From Pseudomonadota bacterium (lineage in GTDB: Bacteria; Pseudomonadota; Alphaproteobacteria; Rhizobiales; Xanthobacteraceae), in contig JAFEFL010000004.1 in assembly GCA_018240595.1 (NCBI GenBank), positions 62,001 through 126,000 on the forward strand: a stretch of 64,000 nt of DNA, written 5' to 3'. The position numbers were made by a program, and so were the translations under genes. Below are positions 33,409 to 42,183 of the stretch, piece after piece; position 1 is the first letter of the stretch, and every line of letters begins with the position of its first letter. The notes under the pieces are model-generated. The model did not search any database, was not told the origin of the DNA, and saw nothing but the letters and a program-made list of their open reading frames with translations.

Positions 33409-34284
33409 CTAGTGCTGCATGCCCCAGCGGCGCACGGTCATCTTTTCGGCAGTGAGAAAGATCAGATTTTCCACGGCCAGGCCGAGCAAAATCACGGTAA
33501 GAAGCCCGGCGAACACGGAAGGTATCTCGAGCGAGTTCTTGCTCTGGAAGATGAACCAGCCGAGGCCGCCGCCGCCCGAATTGGCGCCGAAGACCAGCTC
33601 CGCCGCGATCAGCGTGCGCCAGGCAAAAGCCCAGCCAATCTTGAGGCCGGTGAGTATACTGGGAAACGCACCCGGAATCAGGATGCGCACGACGTAACCG
33701 AGGTCCGACAGGCCGTAATTCTGCCCGACCATCCGCCACGTCGGGCTGACGCCGCGAAAGCCTGAATGTGTGTTGAGTGCGACCGACCACAGCACCGCAT
33801 GAACGAGCACGAACACGATGCCGCCGGTGCCGAGGCCGAACCAGATCATGGCGAGCGGCAGCAGGGCGATCGACGGTAGTGGGTTGAACATGGCGGTGAG
33901 CACTTCGAGCAGGTCGGCGCCGATCCGCGTCGCGCTGGCGAAAGCGGTGAGCAGCCCGGCGAGGATCAAGCCGGCCGCGTAGCCCTGGAACAGGATCTTC
34001 ATCGAGAACCAAGTGGCGGCCGGCAATTCACCGCTGGTCATTGATTGCCAGAAAGCGGCGACGGTTGCACTGAAGGTCGGGAACAGTAGGTCGTTGCCGA
34101 GCCAGCGTGCGTAGCCTTCCCACAACAGCGCCAGCGCGGCGAGCACCAGCGCCTTGCGCAGGGCGCCCTGGTTGGCGAGGCGCTGACCTAAAGACAGCGG
34201 CCGTTGCACGACGCCGATTCCGGCTGTGCTGACCTGATAAATGACCTCTGGCCGGGCGTGAAGAACGGAGCGGGCGTCAGCCAT
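33409..34284 (-). CDS. ABC transporter permease (SsuC/TauC-like)
   Basis: Inner-membrane permease of 291 residues with about six helices. 'TWFSMKILFQGYAAGLILAGLLTAF' and the docking loop 'RMVGQNYGLSDLGYVVRILIPGAFPSILTGLKIGWAFAWRTLIAAEL' match the nitrate/sulphonate/taurine-type importer family. The ATG at 34284 lies within the last codons of the ATPase gene (8-base overlap). It is the last gene of the long minus-strand run. The substrate is set by the binding protein at 35138-36139. Confidence 0.94.
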   Translation of the reverse strand: MADARSVLHARPEVIYQVSTAGIGVVQRPLSLGQRLANQGALRKALVLAALALLWEGYARWLGNDLLFPTFSATVAAFWQSMTSGELPAATWFSMKILFQGYAAGLILAGLLTAFASATRIGADLLEVLTAMFNPLPSIALLPLAMIWFGLGTGGIVFVLVHAVLWSVALNTHSGFRGVSPTWRMVGQNYGLSDLGYVVRILIPGAFPSILTGLKIGWAFAWRTLIAAELVFGANSGGGGLGWFIFQSKNSLEIPSVFAGLLTVILLGLAVENLIFLTAEKMTVRRWGMQH

Positions 34285-35065
34285 GGGGCACATTCCTTTC
34301 GCCGATATTCTGTTCAAAGAGCAGGTGTTCGATGCGCTCGGACAGCGCTTTACCGTCCGGACCGATGTCGTCGTTGCCGTTGCTGTTGATCTCGCCCTTG
34401 ACCTGACCGGGATGCGCTGAAAGCAAGAGGATGCGGTTGCCGACACGCACCGCTTCTGTGATCGAGTGTGTGACGAACAGCACGGTGAACTTGGTGCTGT
34501 CCCACAACTGCAGCAACTCCTCCTGCATCTTGGCGCGGGTCAGCGCGTCGAGCGCGGCGAAGGGCTCGTCCATGAGTAGGATTTCCGGCTCCATCGCCAT
34601 GCCGCGGGCGATCGCCACACGCTGCTTCATGCCGCCGGACAAGGTGTGCGGATAATTGTTGGCGAACTTGGAGAGACCGACCATGTCGATGTAATGCAGC
34701 GCACGCTGCTCGGCTTCCCTGCCCGACATCTTGCCGCTCGCGGTCAGTGCGAAGGCGACGTTTTGCTTTACCGTCTTCCACGGCAGCAACTGGTCGAATT
34801 CCTGAAACACCAGCACGCGGTCCGGCCCCGGCTTGCTGATAACGGCGTTGTTCAGACGGATCTCGCCCTCGACCGGGCGAATGAATCCTCCGACGGCTTT
34901 CAGTAAGGTTGACTTGCCGCAACCCGACGGCCCCAGGATCACGTAGCGGTCGGATCGATAGATATCGAAGCTGACGCGGTAGGTCGCGGTGACCAGATGA
35001 TCGCGCGTCTGATATTGAAGTGTCACGCCCTTGACAGCCAGAAGTGGGGCGACGCCGTTCGTCAT
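34277..35065 (-). CDS. ABC transporter ATP-binding protein (SsuB/TauB-like)
   Basis: ATPase of 262 residues for the Ssu/Tau-type importer. Walker A is GPSGCGKST, the Q-loop lies at 'VFQEFDQLLPWKT', the signature is LSGGMKQR, Walker B is ILLMDEPFAALD, and the H-loop is 'FVTHSITEAV'. ATG at 35065 is preferred over GTG 35110 because GAGGAAA precedes it and because the GTG lies in a hairpin. The C-terminal 25 residues are longer than usual. Confidence 0.95.
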   Translation of the reverse strand: MTNGVAPLLAVKGVTLQYQTRDHLVTATYRVSFDIYRSDRYVILGPSGCGKSTLLKAVGGFIRPVEGEIRLNNAVISKPGPDRVLVFQEFDQLLPWKTVKQNVAFALTASGKMSGREAEQRALHYIDMVGLSKFANNYPHTLSGGMKQRVAIARGMAMEPEILLMDEPFAALDALTRAKMQEELLQLWDSTKFTVLFVTHSITEAVRVGNRILLLSAHPGQVKGEINSNGNDDIGPDGKALSERIEHLLFEQNIGERNVPHG

Positions 35066-35090
35066 TTTCCTCAAGTCTCCGAATGAAGGA

Positions 35091-35114
35091 GCCAGTGGCG
35101 GCGTCGCCACTGGC
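35091..35114. repeat. Hairpin between binding-protein and ATPase genes
   Basis: Complementary arms GCCAGTGGC and GCCACTGGC close a short GC-rich loop. It lies just 3' of the binding-protein gene in the direction of transcription (minus). It could protect the upstream message or reduce read-through, giving more binding protein than ATPase. Confidence 0.55.
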
Positions 35115-35137
35115 TTGTGGCAAGAGGCAGATCGGCT

Positions 35138-36139
35138 TTAGTTGCCGCCGCCGAGCGACTTGGCGTCGAAGAACAGGTCGTCGAGCGAAGCCGGCTTGTT
35201 CTTGAGCGTGCCGATCGAATTCATGAAGTCGGCATACTTCATCACGCCCTCCGGCATCGTTGTGTACTTGGTGTCCTTGTCGTCGAGCATGGTAGCGAGT
35301 TCGTTGACGTCCCAGCCCTTGCCCCCCATCGACTCGAGTAGCACCTCGGCCGCAGCCTTCTTGTCCTTCTTGATCATGTCGAAGGCGTTCTTCAGCGCAG
35401 CGACGAACGCCGCATAAGCCTTCGGGTTCTCGTTGTGGAATTTCGTCGTCGTCGAGATCATGGTGAAGGTCTGTGGCCCGCCCATCACGTCGTTGGTGTT
35501 CTGGATGGTGCGCGCGCCTTCCTTGATTTCGCGCTGGTGGAATGGCGCCGAGGCGTAGTGCGCCGTCACCTGCTTGTTGCCCGACAGGATCGCCACCACC
35601 GCGTCGGGGTGCGTCATCGACACCGTGTACTTGTCGTATTTGAAGGTCGCGCCTGCGCCTTCCTTCTGCTTGGCGTACATCTGCATGATGATCGACGGGA
35701 TAGACACCTTGACCGCGGTCACCGCGATCTTGTCCTCGTCCTTGAGGTCCTCGATCTTCTTGAGGTGTTCGGATTTGGTGTTGAGGTACATCGGGATCGT
35801 GCTCATGGCCGCGACGCCCTTGACGTCGCCCTTGCCCTTTGTACGGTCCCAAAGGATGAGGAATGCCGGCGGGCCGGCCGAGATGAAATCGGCGGAGCCG
35901 GACAGCAGAGCGTCGTTCATCACCGAGGGGCCGCCGATATTGGCGTAATTGACGGTCAGCTTGATACCGAGCTTCTCGGCTTCCTTCTCGACCAGCTGAT
36001 ACTTCTTCATCATGTGCAGCGGCAGGAAGCCGAAGCCGCCGGCGCCGAGCGGCACCCGCAATTCGCTGACTTCGGCGCGGGCCAAAACGGCCGTCAGCGC
36101 CAAAGCGCCAAGCGCAAGACATGCAATCGATTTATACAT
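35138..36139 (-). CDS. ABC transporter substrate-binding protein (SsuA/THI5-like)
   Basis: Periplasmic binding protein of 333 residues with a signal peptide (about 1-22, ending ARA before EVSELRV). 'LRVPLGAGGFGFLPLHMMKKYQLVEKEAEKLG', 'SADFISAGPPAFLILWDRTKGKGDVKG' and 'HPDAVVAILSGNKQVTAHYASAPFHQREI' fit the nitrate/sulphonate/taurine-type family. The ligand is not predictable: many members bind small organic acids or amines, not sulphonates. It lies in the same minus-strand run as the lactonase-like and hydrolase genes, which suggests an organic substrate. Confidence 0.92.
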   Translation of the reverse strand: MYKSIACLALGALALTAVLARAEVSELRVPLGAGGFGFLPLHMMKKYQLVEKEAEKLGIKLTVNYANIGGPSVMNDALLSGSADFISAGPPAFLILWDRTKGKGDVKGVAAMSTIPMYLNTKSEHLKKIEDLKDEDKIAVTAVKVSIPSIIMQMYAKQKEGAGATFKYDKYTVSMTHPDAVVAILSGNKQVTAHYASAPFHQREIKEGARTIQNTNDVMGGPQTFTMISTTTKFHNENPKAYAAFVAALKNAFDMIKKDKKAAAEVLLESMGGKGWDVNELATMLDDKDTKYTTMPEGVMKYADFMNSIGTLKNKPASLDDLFFDAKSLGGGN

Positions 36140-36205
36140 TGTGCGTTTCCTCTGGTTTTGGTTCTTGTGATCTGGATGCCGCGGTCTCAGCCCCCGGATT
36201 GACGG

Positions 36206-37024
36206 TCAATCCCGGGTTGCCGCGGGTCTGGCCTTCGGATCGGCATCGAGGCGCGCCGCCCAACCCTCCATGTTCGGCCGCGCCGCCGGATAGATGTCGA
36301 GCACGATGGGATCGTGCCCCGGCACGACGTGATGCTTCGACGACGCCAGCGCCTCGACCTTGTCGTAGCCCGCCAGGACGTCGGCGACGTTGTAGGTGAT
36401 CGGGAAGACGCGGCGCTGGTCAAGGTGGGCGTAGAAATGCGCGACGTCGGAGGCGAGCACGACCCAGCCGCGCCGGGTCTTGACGCGGGTCGCCTGCAGG
36501 CCCTTGGAGTGGCCGCCGATGTGATGCACCGAAAGGCCCGGCGCGATCTCCGCCGCGCCGTCGTGGAAGACGACCCGGTCTTTGAAAACTTTATCGACCA
36601 TGGCGGTGACGTCGGCGGCCTCGAACGGCACGCGCATCATGGCCTGGCACATGCAGCGGCCGGTGGCGTAGGCCATCTCACAATCCTGAAGGTGATAGCG
36701 CGCGTTCGGGAACAGATCGTGGTTGCCGGCGTGGTCGTAATGCATGTGCGAGATGATGACGTCCTTCACCGAGGCAGGATCGACCCCCAGCGCGCGCAGG
36801 CCCTCGCCGATCGGCTTCGAGATCTTGCGCTTGCGGGCGTCGGCCCGCATCTGGTCGAAGCCGGTGTCGAGGATGACAGTGCTTTCCTTGCCGACGATCG
36901 CCCAGACGAAATAGTCGAGGGGCATCGGCACGTCGTGGGTATCGCCGCCGATGAAGTTGTCGGGCGCGTTACGCTCATGCCGTCCGTATTTGACGGCATA
37001 GATCTCGTAGGTGTCGTCGCTCAT
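36206..37024 (-). CDS. MBL-fold hydrolase (N-acyl homoserine lactonase-like)
   Basis: Zinc-dependent hydrolase of 272 residues in the metallo-beta-lactamase superfamily. The metal motif is SHMHYDHAGN (HxHxDH), with further ligand histidines in 'HHIGGHSKG' and 'VPGHDP' and an aspartate in 'LASDVAHFY'. The pattern fits the AHL-lactonase-like group that opens lactone rings. It starts 93 bases after the alpha/beta hydrolase gene. A paralogue at 44586 shares most motifs. Ring opening of a catabolic lactone is as likely as quorum quenching in this context. Confidence 0.9.
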   Translation of the reverse strand: MSDDTYEIYAVKYGRHERNAPDNFIGGDTHDVPMPLDYFVWAIVGKESTVILDTGFDQMRADARKRKISKPIGEGLRALGVDPASVKDVIISHMHYDHAGNHDLFPNARYHLQDCEMAYATGRCMCQAMMRVPFEAADVTAMVDKVFKDRVVFHDGAAEIAPGLSVHHIGGHSKGLQATRVKTRRGWVVLASDVAHFYAHLDQRRVFPITYNVADVLAGYDKVEALASSKHHVVPGHDPIVLDIYPAARPNMEGWAARLDADPKARPAATRD

Positions 37025-37117
37025 CCCATCCTCCCACTCGATGTCCTTTTGTCGCGATCCTATTTCTTTCCGTCGATGTCGGCAAAGACCTCGCGGGCGA
37101 TGCCGTGCGCCGTTCGA

Positions 37118-37957
37118 TCAGCTCGCGACATGGTCGAGCGCGTCAAGCAGATAGGGCCGGAAATCCGGGTAATTCTCGATCATGGGAAAATGGCCCATGC
37201 GCTTCATCATGGTGTAGCGCGAGCCCTTGATCGCCGCCGCGACCTGCTCGGTCATGGCCGGCGTGCACGAATAGTCGAACTCACCGGTCAGCAGCGCCAC
37301 CTTGCAGCGCCCGGTGTCGATCGACTTGATGTCGTCACGCGCGTCCCAGTCGTTGCTGTAGAAGTGCACGTCGCCCTGATACACGCCCGGACCGGATTGG
37401 CTGTAGTACCACCAGTTCTCGCGGCGGCTCTGCTCGGGGCTGTAGGGCGAGTTGAGGCCGTAGGTGTAGCTGGCGCACAATTCGCCGCCGTGGATGGCGG
37501 GGTGGTGCAGGAAGTCGTTGTACCGCCCAGGCGCGTGGGCCGAGCTTTCGAGGCCGACGATGCCGCGGATCTCGTTCTGGTAGTCGGCCGCCACCTTGAG
37601 CACGATGGCGCCGCCCATCGAGCAACCCATCACGACCGGCCGCTCGAGGCCGAGCGCGGTCCACACCGCGCGGATGATCTCCAGATAGAGCTTTGTCGTC
37701 AGGCGCGGCTTCTTCAACCACCATTTGTCCGGCGGCGTCGAGCGGCCGTGATAGGGCATGTCGAAGGCGACGACGCGAAATCGGTCCGTCACATCCTTGT
37801 CGTTCATGACGTGACGAAACTGACGGCTGTCATTGCCTGCGGTGTGCAGGCAAAGCAGGGGGATGCCGCGACCGGCTTCCTCGATGAACAGCCGGTGCTG
37901 TTCGCCGCCGATGCCCACGGTGAGATAGCGGCCGGTGATGTCTTCGAATTCAGGCAT
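37118..37957 (-). CDS. Alpha/beta-fold hydrolase
   Basis: A 279-residue esterase or C-C bond hydrolase. The nucleophile is serine in GCSMGG, the acid is probably the aspartate in 'LTGEFDYSC', and the base the histidine in 'MGHFPMIE'. The oxyanion region is 'LLCLHTAGNDSRQFRHVM'. Its start overlaps the SCP2-like gene by 8 bases, so the two are coupled. Together with the MBL-fold enzyme it suggests stepwise hydrolysis of an ester or ring-cleavage product imported by one of the flanking transporters. Confidence 0.92.
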   Translation of the reverse strand: MPEFEDITGRYLTVGIGGEQHRLFIEEAGRGIPLLCLHTAGNDSRQFRHVMNDKDVTDRFRVVAFDMPYHGRSTPPDKWWLKKPRLTTKLYLEIIRAVWTALGLERPVVMGCSMGGAIVLKVAADYQNEIRGIVGLESSAHAPGRYNDFLHHPAIHGGELCASYTYGLNSPYSPEQSRRENWWYYSQSGPGVYQGDVHFYSNDWDARDDIKSIDTGRCKVALLTGEFDYSCTPAMTEQVAAAIKGSRYTMMKRMGHFPMIENYPDFRPYLLDALDHVAS

Positions 37958-38348
37958 TGGGCGCTCCCGTCTCGCGCATGATGTTCATCATGCGATGCAG
38001 CGCGCGGGCATTCTGCATGGCGACAAGGCTGTCGCCTTCGATGACGAATTCCGGGACGCGCATCAACATGGCGAAGAAATCGTGGTAGAGCGGCGGCGGA
38101 TCGGCGCTCAGGAACTTCCGCCAGACCTCGATCGGGGCCCGGAAACCGAACGGCGCGCGCACGTCGAAGCGTGGCGAGTCGATAAGCTTGACGATCCGGC
38201 CTTTGTCGACGACGACGGCGTGACGCGCATCGCCGAATGTCAGGGTAAAGGTCGTGGTCAGCCAGTCGCCGATGACGGCCAATTCGGGGTCGGCATTGAC
38301 CCGCGCGACGTAACGGTCGAGCCAGGACGCTCCGGGAAACTCACTCAT
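37950..38348 (-). CDS. SCP2-like small protein
   Basis: A 132-residue protein. Residues about 5-115 ('WLDRYVARVNADPELAVIGDWLTTTFTLTFGDARHAVVVDKGRIVKL', then 'APIEVWRKFLSADPPPLYHDFFAML') have the alternating pattern of SCP2/sterol-carrier-like domains that bind acyl chains or hydrophobic ligands. ATG at 38348 was chosen over a frame to 38375. It overlaps the hydrolase gene and probably delivers or shields its substrate. The assignment rests on overall pattern, not on catalytic residues. Confidence 0.75.
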   Translation of the reverse strand: MSEFPGASWLDRYVARVNADPELAVIGDWLTTTFTLTFGDARHAVVVDKGRIVKLIDSPRFDVRAPFGFRAPIEVWRKFLSADPPPLYHDFFAMLMRVPEFVIEGDSLVAMQNARALHRMMNIMRETGAPNA

Positions 38349-38400
38349 GACCGGTCTTCCTCTCAGAGAACTCACGCAAACCCGGAGGCTTCCTTAGACA

Positions 38401-38428
38401 CGTCCGGCGGCCGCATGGCCGCCGGACG
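38401..38428. repeat. Strong hairpin downstream of a binding-protein gene
   Basis: Perfect 12-base arms CGTCCGGCGGCC and GGCCGCCGGACG around GCAT. It lies 17 bases after the stop codon of the Liv-type binding-protein gene (minus strand) and before the SCP2-like gene. No T-run follows, so it is more likely an mRNA-stabilising or partial termination structure within the operon. Confidence 0.75.
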
Positions 38429-38445
38429 CACTCGCGTTGGAAAGT

Positions 38446-39675
38446 TTACTTTTTCGACCACATCGGTTTCGCCACGGCGAGGCTGTCCGGGTAGATCGTA
38501 ACCGGCGTGCCGGATTGCCACTGGATGATGGCTAGGCCGGCATCGACGCGGCGGCCCTTCTCGTCGAACTTGATGACGCCGCCCGGATAGTATTTCGACG
38601 GCCCGCCATCGAGCGTGTGCAGCGACGTGGCGAGCGACTCGCGGTCGGCCTTGCCGGATTTCTCCAGCGCGTCGCGCATCACGATGAAGTCGCCATAGGT
38701 CGAGATGACGTTCTGATCGACCCACGGCTCCTTGTATTTGGCCTTGAGTTCGGAGGCGATGCCTTCGTGGCCCTTGCCGCCCCAACTGCCGATCGAGCCA
38801 ATCATGCCCTGCAGCAGGTCCGGCGACATGGTCTGCAGCATGTCCGGCTCGAACATGGCGATACCGAAAGCCATGGTCGGCACGCGGCCCTGGCCCATGC
38901 CGAACTCATTCATCTTTTCGAGCACGAGCTTGGCGTCGGAGATGACGGTCGGCAGGAAGAACAGCAGGTCGGGACGCGCTGCGCGCACCTTCTGCACGAG
39001 CGGCGTTGCGTCGGCGAGCGGCGGCGTGAAGGTCTCGTCCACCACGATCTTGAGGCCGACTTCCGCGAGCAGGCCCTCGCGCATCGGCTTCACCGAGGCG
39101 ACCGAGGCTGCCGTATTGTCGGTGATGATGGCGACGGTTTTCGGGTCGCCGCCGGCGGATTTGGCCACCTTCAGCACGACCGGCATCGCCTGCTTGGCTT
39201 GCGAGGCCGCCGTGGCGGAGGTCTGGAAGATGTATTTGAAGCCGCGGTCGGTGATCAGGTCGGAGTAGGACAGCGTCAGCATCGGCAGCTTGGCGCGTTC
39301 CGTCACTTCGCTGGCGGCGAGCGTCAGCGTCGAGAGATAGGCGCCAGAGACGCCCACCATGTTCGGATAGTCGGCGACCATGCGCTGCGCGGCGCTCTTG
39401 GCTTTCTCCGCCGTATCGCCGGCATCGACGACCACGAGCTTCATCTTGGCGCCGCCGAGCGACTTGATGCCGCCTTCCTTGTTGATGCGGTCGACCGCCA
39501 TCTCCGCGCCCTGGCGGCACGAGGTGCCGAAGCGCGCGTAGAGACCGGACAGCGGCACCAGCAGGCCGACCTCGACCTCCTTGGCCCCCTGGGCCCACAC
39601 GGCCGGCGCGGAGAGCGATGCGGTCAGCGCCGTGGCGCCGGCCGAAGCAAGAAATTGTCTGCGTCCCAGTTTCAT
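38446..39675 (-). CDS. Branched-chain-amino-acid-type ABC transporter substrate-binding protein
   Basis: Periplasmic binding protein of 409 residues (LivJ/K type). The N-terminus KLGRRQFLASAGATALTASLS has a twin-arginine signal, so it is probably exported folded by Tat; cleavage is likely near VWAQG. 'VGLLVPLSGLYARFGTSCRQGAEMAVDRINKEGGI' is the family start. Members of this family in related bacteria bind amides, aromatic acids and other organic acids as well as amino acids. It lies between livF and the hydrolase genes in one strand-wise run. Confidence 0.93.
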   Translation of the reverse strand: MKLGRRQFLASAGATALTASLSAPAVWAQGAKEVEVGLLVPLSGLYARFGTSCRQGAEMAVDRINKEGGIKSLGGAKMKLVVVDAGDTAEKAKSAAQRMVADYPNMVGVSGAYLSTLTLAASEVTERAKLPMLTLSYSDLITDRGFKYIFQTSATAASQAKQAMPVVLKVAKSAGGDPKTVAIITDNTAASVASVKPMREGLLAEVGLKIVVDETFTPPLADATPLVQKVRAARPDLLFFLPTVISDAKLVLEKMNEFGMGQGRVPTMAFGIAMFEPDMLQTMSPDLLQGMIGSIGSWGGKGHEGIASELKAKYKEPWVDQNVISTYGDFIVMRDALEKSGKADRESLATSLHTLDGGPSKYYPGGVIKFDEKGRRVDAGLAIIQWQSGTPVTIYPDSLAVAKPMWSKK

Positions 39676-39719
39676 TTCGACTCCTCCCTGTTGTCCGCGA
39701 GCGGTGCGGTTTTATTGAA

Positions 39720-40427
39720 TTACATGCCGAGATAGGCCGCCCGGATGCGATCGTCCGAGCGCAAAGCATTGTTGTCGCCTTCGAGCACGACCCGGCCGGC
39801 TTCGAGTACGTAGCCATGGTCGGCGGTCTGCAGCGCCTCGGCGACGCGCTGCTCGACGAGCAGGATCGTCAGCCGGGTCTGGCGGCGGATTTCGGTGAGC
39901 TGATCGAAAATGAAGTCGGCGATGGCCGGCGCGAGACCCATCGACGGCTCGTCCAGCATCAGGAGCTTGGGCGAGGAGGCGAGCCCGCGGCCGATCGCCA
40001 GCATCTGCTGTTCGCCGCCCGACAAGGTGCCGGCGAACTGGCGGCGGCGCTCCGAAAGCACGGGAAAGAGGGTGAGGATGCGCTCGATATTGGTCGCCCA
40101 GTTCTGCCGGCCCGCCTCGGTGTAGGCGCCGAGTTCGAGGTTCTCCATCACGGTCAGCGACGGAAAGACGTGACGGCCTTCGGGCACGTGGGCGATGCCG
40201 AGATGCGCGCGGCGGCTCGGCGGCACGCCCAGCAGGTCGTTGCCTTCGAAGCGGATCGTTCCGGCGGTCGGCTTCAGGATGCCTGAGATGGTCTTGAACA
40301 GCGTGCTCTTGCCGGCGCCGTTCGGCCCGACGACGGAGACGAACTGGCCTTCGTCAACGGAGATGGAAACGTCGCGCAGGACCGGGACGCTCGAATAGCC
40401 CGCGCTGATGCCGGCGATCTCAAGCAT
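39720..40427 (-). CDS. Liv-type ABC transporter ATP-binding protein (LivF type)
   Basis: ATPase of 235 residues. Walker A is GPNGAGKST, the signature LSGGEQQM, Walker B LLMLDEPSMGLA, and H-loop histidine is replaced by glutamine in 'LLVEQRV', as usual for LivF. ATG at 40427 overlaps the end of the fused permease-ATPase gene by 8 bases. Pairs with the ATPase half of that fusion. Confidence 0.95.
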   Translation of the reverse strand: MLEIAGISAGYSSVPVLRDVSISVDEGQFVSVVGPNGAGKSTLFKTISGILKPTAGTIRFEGNDLLGVPPSRRAHLGIAHVPEGRHVFPSLTVMENLELGAYTEAGRQNWATNIERILTLFPVLSERRRQFAGTLSGGEQQMLAIGRGLASSPKLLMLDEPSMGLAPAIADFIFDQLTEIRRQTRLTILLVEQRVAEALQTADHGYVLEAGRVVLEGDNNALRSDDRIRAAYLGM

Positions 40428-42180
40428 GGGCGCTCCACTTGGTGCCGAGATAGGCCTCGATGACGCGGCTGTCGCGTGTGATCGCCTGCGGGGTGTCCTC
40501 GACCAGCACGGCGCCGTGATCGAGCACAACGAACCGGTCAACGAGCCGGACCATGGTGTGCATGGTGTGCTCGATGATGACGATGGTGATGCCCTGCTTG
40601 GCGAGCGCCCGCAGAACGGTGACGACCTCGGCGGCTTCGTTGGCGCCGAGGCCGGCCAGGGTTTCGTCGAGCAGCAGCAGGCGCGGCGCGCCGGCGAGCG
40701 CGCGGGCGAGCTCCATCAGCCGCAGTTCCTTGGTCGTCAGTTCGCTGGCGACGCGGTGCGCGACATTCGTCAGCCCGGCGCGAGCGATCGCATTGGCGGC
40801 GTGCTCGCGCGCCTCGGCGTCGTTGGCCGCGCGCACATAGGCGCCGATGACGACGTTCTCGGCGACGGTCAGGCGCGGGAACGGCCGCATCACCTGGAAG
40901 GTACGGCCGACGCCGGCCTCGCACAGGCGGTGCGGCGTTACGCCGAACACGCTGTGCCCGTCGAGCATGACTTCGCCGGCATCCGGATGCTGGAAGCCGT
41001 TGAGCAGGTTGAACAGCGTGGTCTTGCCGGCGCCGTTCGGGCCGATGATGCCGAGAATGCTGCCGCGCTGGACGTCGAAGCTGACGTTCTGCACGGCCTT
41101 GAGGCCGCCGAACGACTTCGACAGGTTGCGGACCGACAGGATGATCTGGCCGCCGCTTTGCGACACGGAAGCCGCCGGCGCTGCATCGCCCGCCGTCGGA
41201 ACGTCGATCGCCACGGCTTCCGCGACGGCCGTGGTGCCGGAGCGCTTGCGCAGCTTGTCGCGCACGCGCCAGAAGATGCCCTCCGGCGCGGAGAGAATGA
41301 CGACGATGATGGCGAGGCCGTAGATGACGCCTTCGATGCCCGGAAACTGCGCGCCGAGCTTGGCCTGCAGGATCTGGCTCGTCGGGATGAGGATCGCGGC
41401 GCCGATCAGCGGGCCCCACACCGTGCCGACGCCGCCGAACATGGTCACGGTCAGCGCCTGCGCCGAGACCAGCATGCCGAACACCGATTCCGGCGTGACC
41501 ACCAGCAGAACCATGACGTAGAATGCGCCGATCGCGCCGGTGATCGCGCCGCTCAGCGTGATCGCGCGCAGCTTCCAGACCAAAGTGTTGATGCCCGCGG
41601 CTTCGGCGGCCGCCTCGTTCTGCTTGATCGCGATCAGCGCCATGCCGAAGCGCGAGCGCTCGACCGCCTGCGACAGGATGACGATGGCGACGGTCATGAC
41701 GATCGCGATGAGCGTGTACATGCGCCCGTCGGTGAACTGCATGTACAGCACCGCGCCCTTGTGTTTCATCGGGATCGTCAGTTCTTGATACCCGAGCCAC
41801 ATAAATACGTTCAGGATCGCGAGCGGATAGGCGAGCATCGCCAGCGCGAAATAGTGGCTGCGCAGGCGGAATGTGAGGGCGCCGATCAGCAACCCGGCCG
41901 CGCCGCCGACCAGCGCGGCGACCGGGATCAGGAGCCAGGGCGTGAAGTCGAAATAGATCTGCCCCAGCGCGGTAAAATACGCGCCGAGACCGAAGAAAAC
42001 CGCGTGGCCGAACGAGATCAGGCCGGTGTAGCCGCTGAACAGGTTCCAGGCGAGGCCGAACGAAGCCCAGACCAGAACCAGCGTCATCATGAGCTGGTAG
42101 TAGGAATTCGTCACGAAGAACGAGATCACCGCATAGGCGACCGCGAGAACGAGAAGAGGCAGTGTGGTGCGCAGGCGCAT
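40420..42180 (-). CDS. Fused Liv-type permease and ATPase (LivM-LivG fusion)
   Basis: A 586-residue single chain. Residues 1 to about 315 form the LivM permease with about nine helices ('LAWNLFSGYTGLISFGHAVFFGLGAYFTALG', 'GALTVTMFGGVGTVWGPLIGAAIL'-like); about 315-345 is a flexible Ala/Ser/Gly linker; about 345-586 is the LivG ATPase with Walker A GPNGAGKTT, 'GRTFQVMRPFPRLTVAENV', a degenerate signature 'LTTKELRLMELARAL' and Walker B 'LLLLDETLAGLG'. The frame is continuous. Such fusions are known in some proteobacteria. It starts 3 bases after livH stops. Confidence 0.93.
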   Translation of the reverse strand: MRLRTTLPLLVLAVAYAVISFFVTNSYYQLMMTLVLVWASFGLAWNLFSGYTGLISFGHAVFFGLGAYFTALGQIYFDFTPWLLIPVAALVGGAAGLLIGALTFRLRSHYFALAMLAYPLAILNVFMWLGYQELTIPMKHKGAVLYMQFTDGRMYTLIAIVMTVAIVILSQAVERSRFGMALIAIKQNEAAAEAAGINTLVWKLRAITLSGAITGAIGAFYVMVLLVVTPESVFGMLVSAQALTVTMFGGVGTVWGPLIGAAILIPTSQILQAKLGAQFPGIEGVIYGLAIIVVILSAPEGIFWRVRDKLRKRSGTTAVAEAVAIDVPTAGDAAPAASVSQSGGQIILSVRNLSKSFGGLKAVQNVSFDVQRGSILGIIGPNGAGKTTLFNLLNGFQHPDAGEVMLDGHSVFGVTPHRLCEAGVGRTFQVMRPFPRLTVAENVVIGAYVRAANDAEAREHAANAIARAGLTNVAHRVASELTTKELRLMELARALAGAPRLLLLDETLAGLGANEAAEVVTVLRALAKQGITIVIIEHTMHTMVRLVDRFVVLDHGAVLVEDTPQAITRDSRVIEAYLGTKWSAHA

Positions 42181-42183
42181 GGC

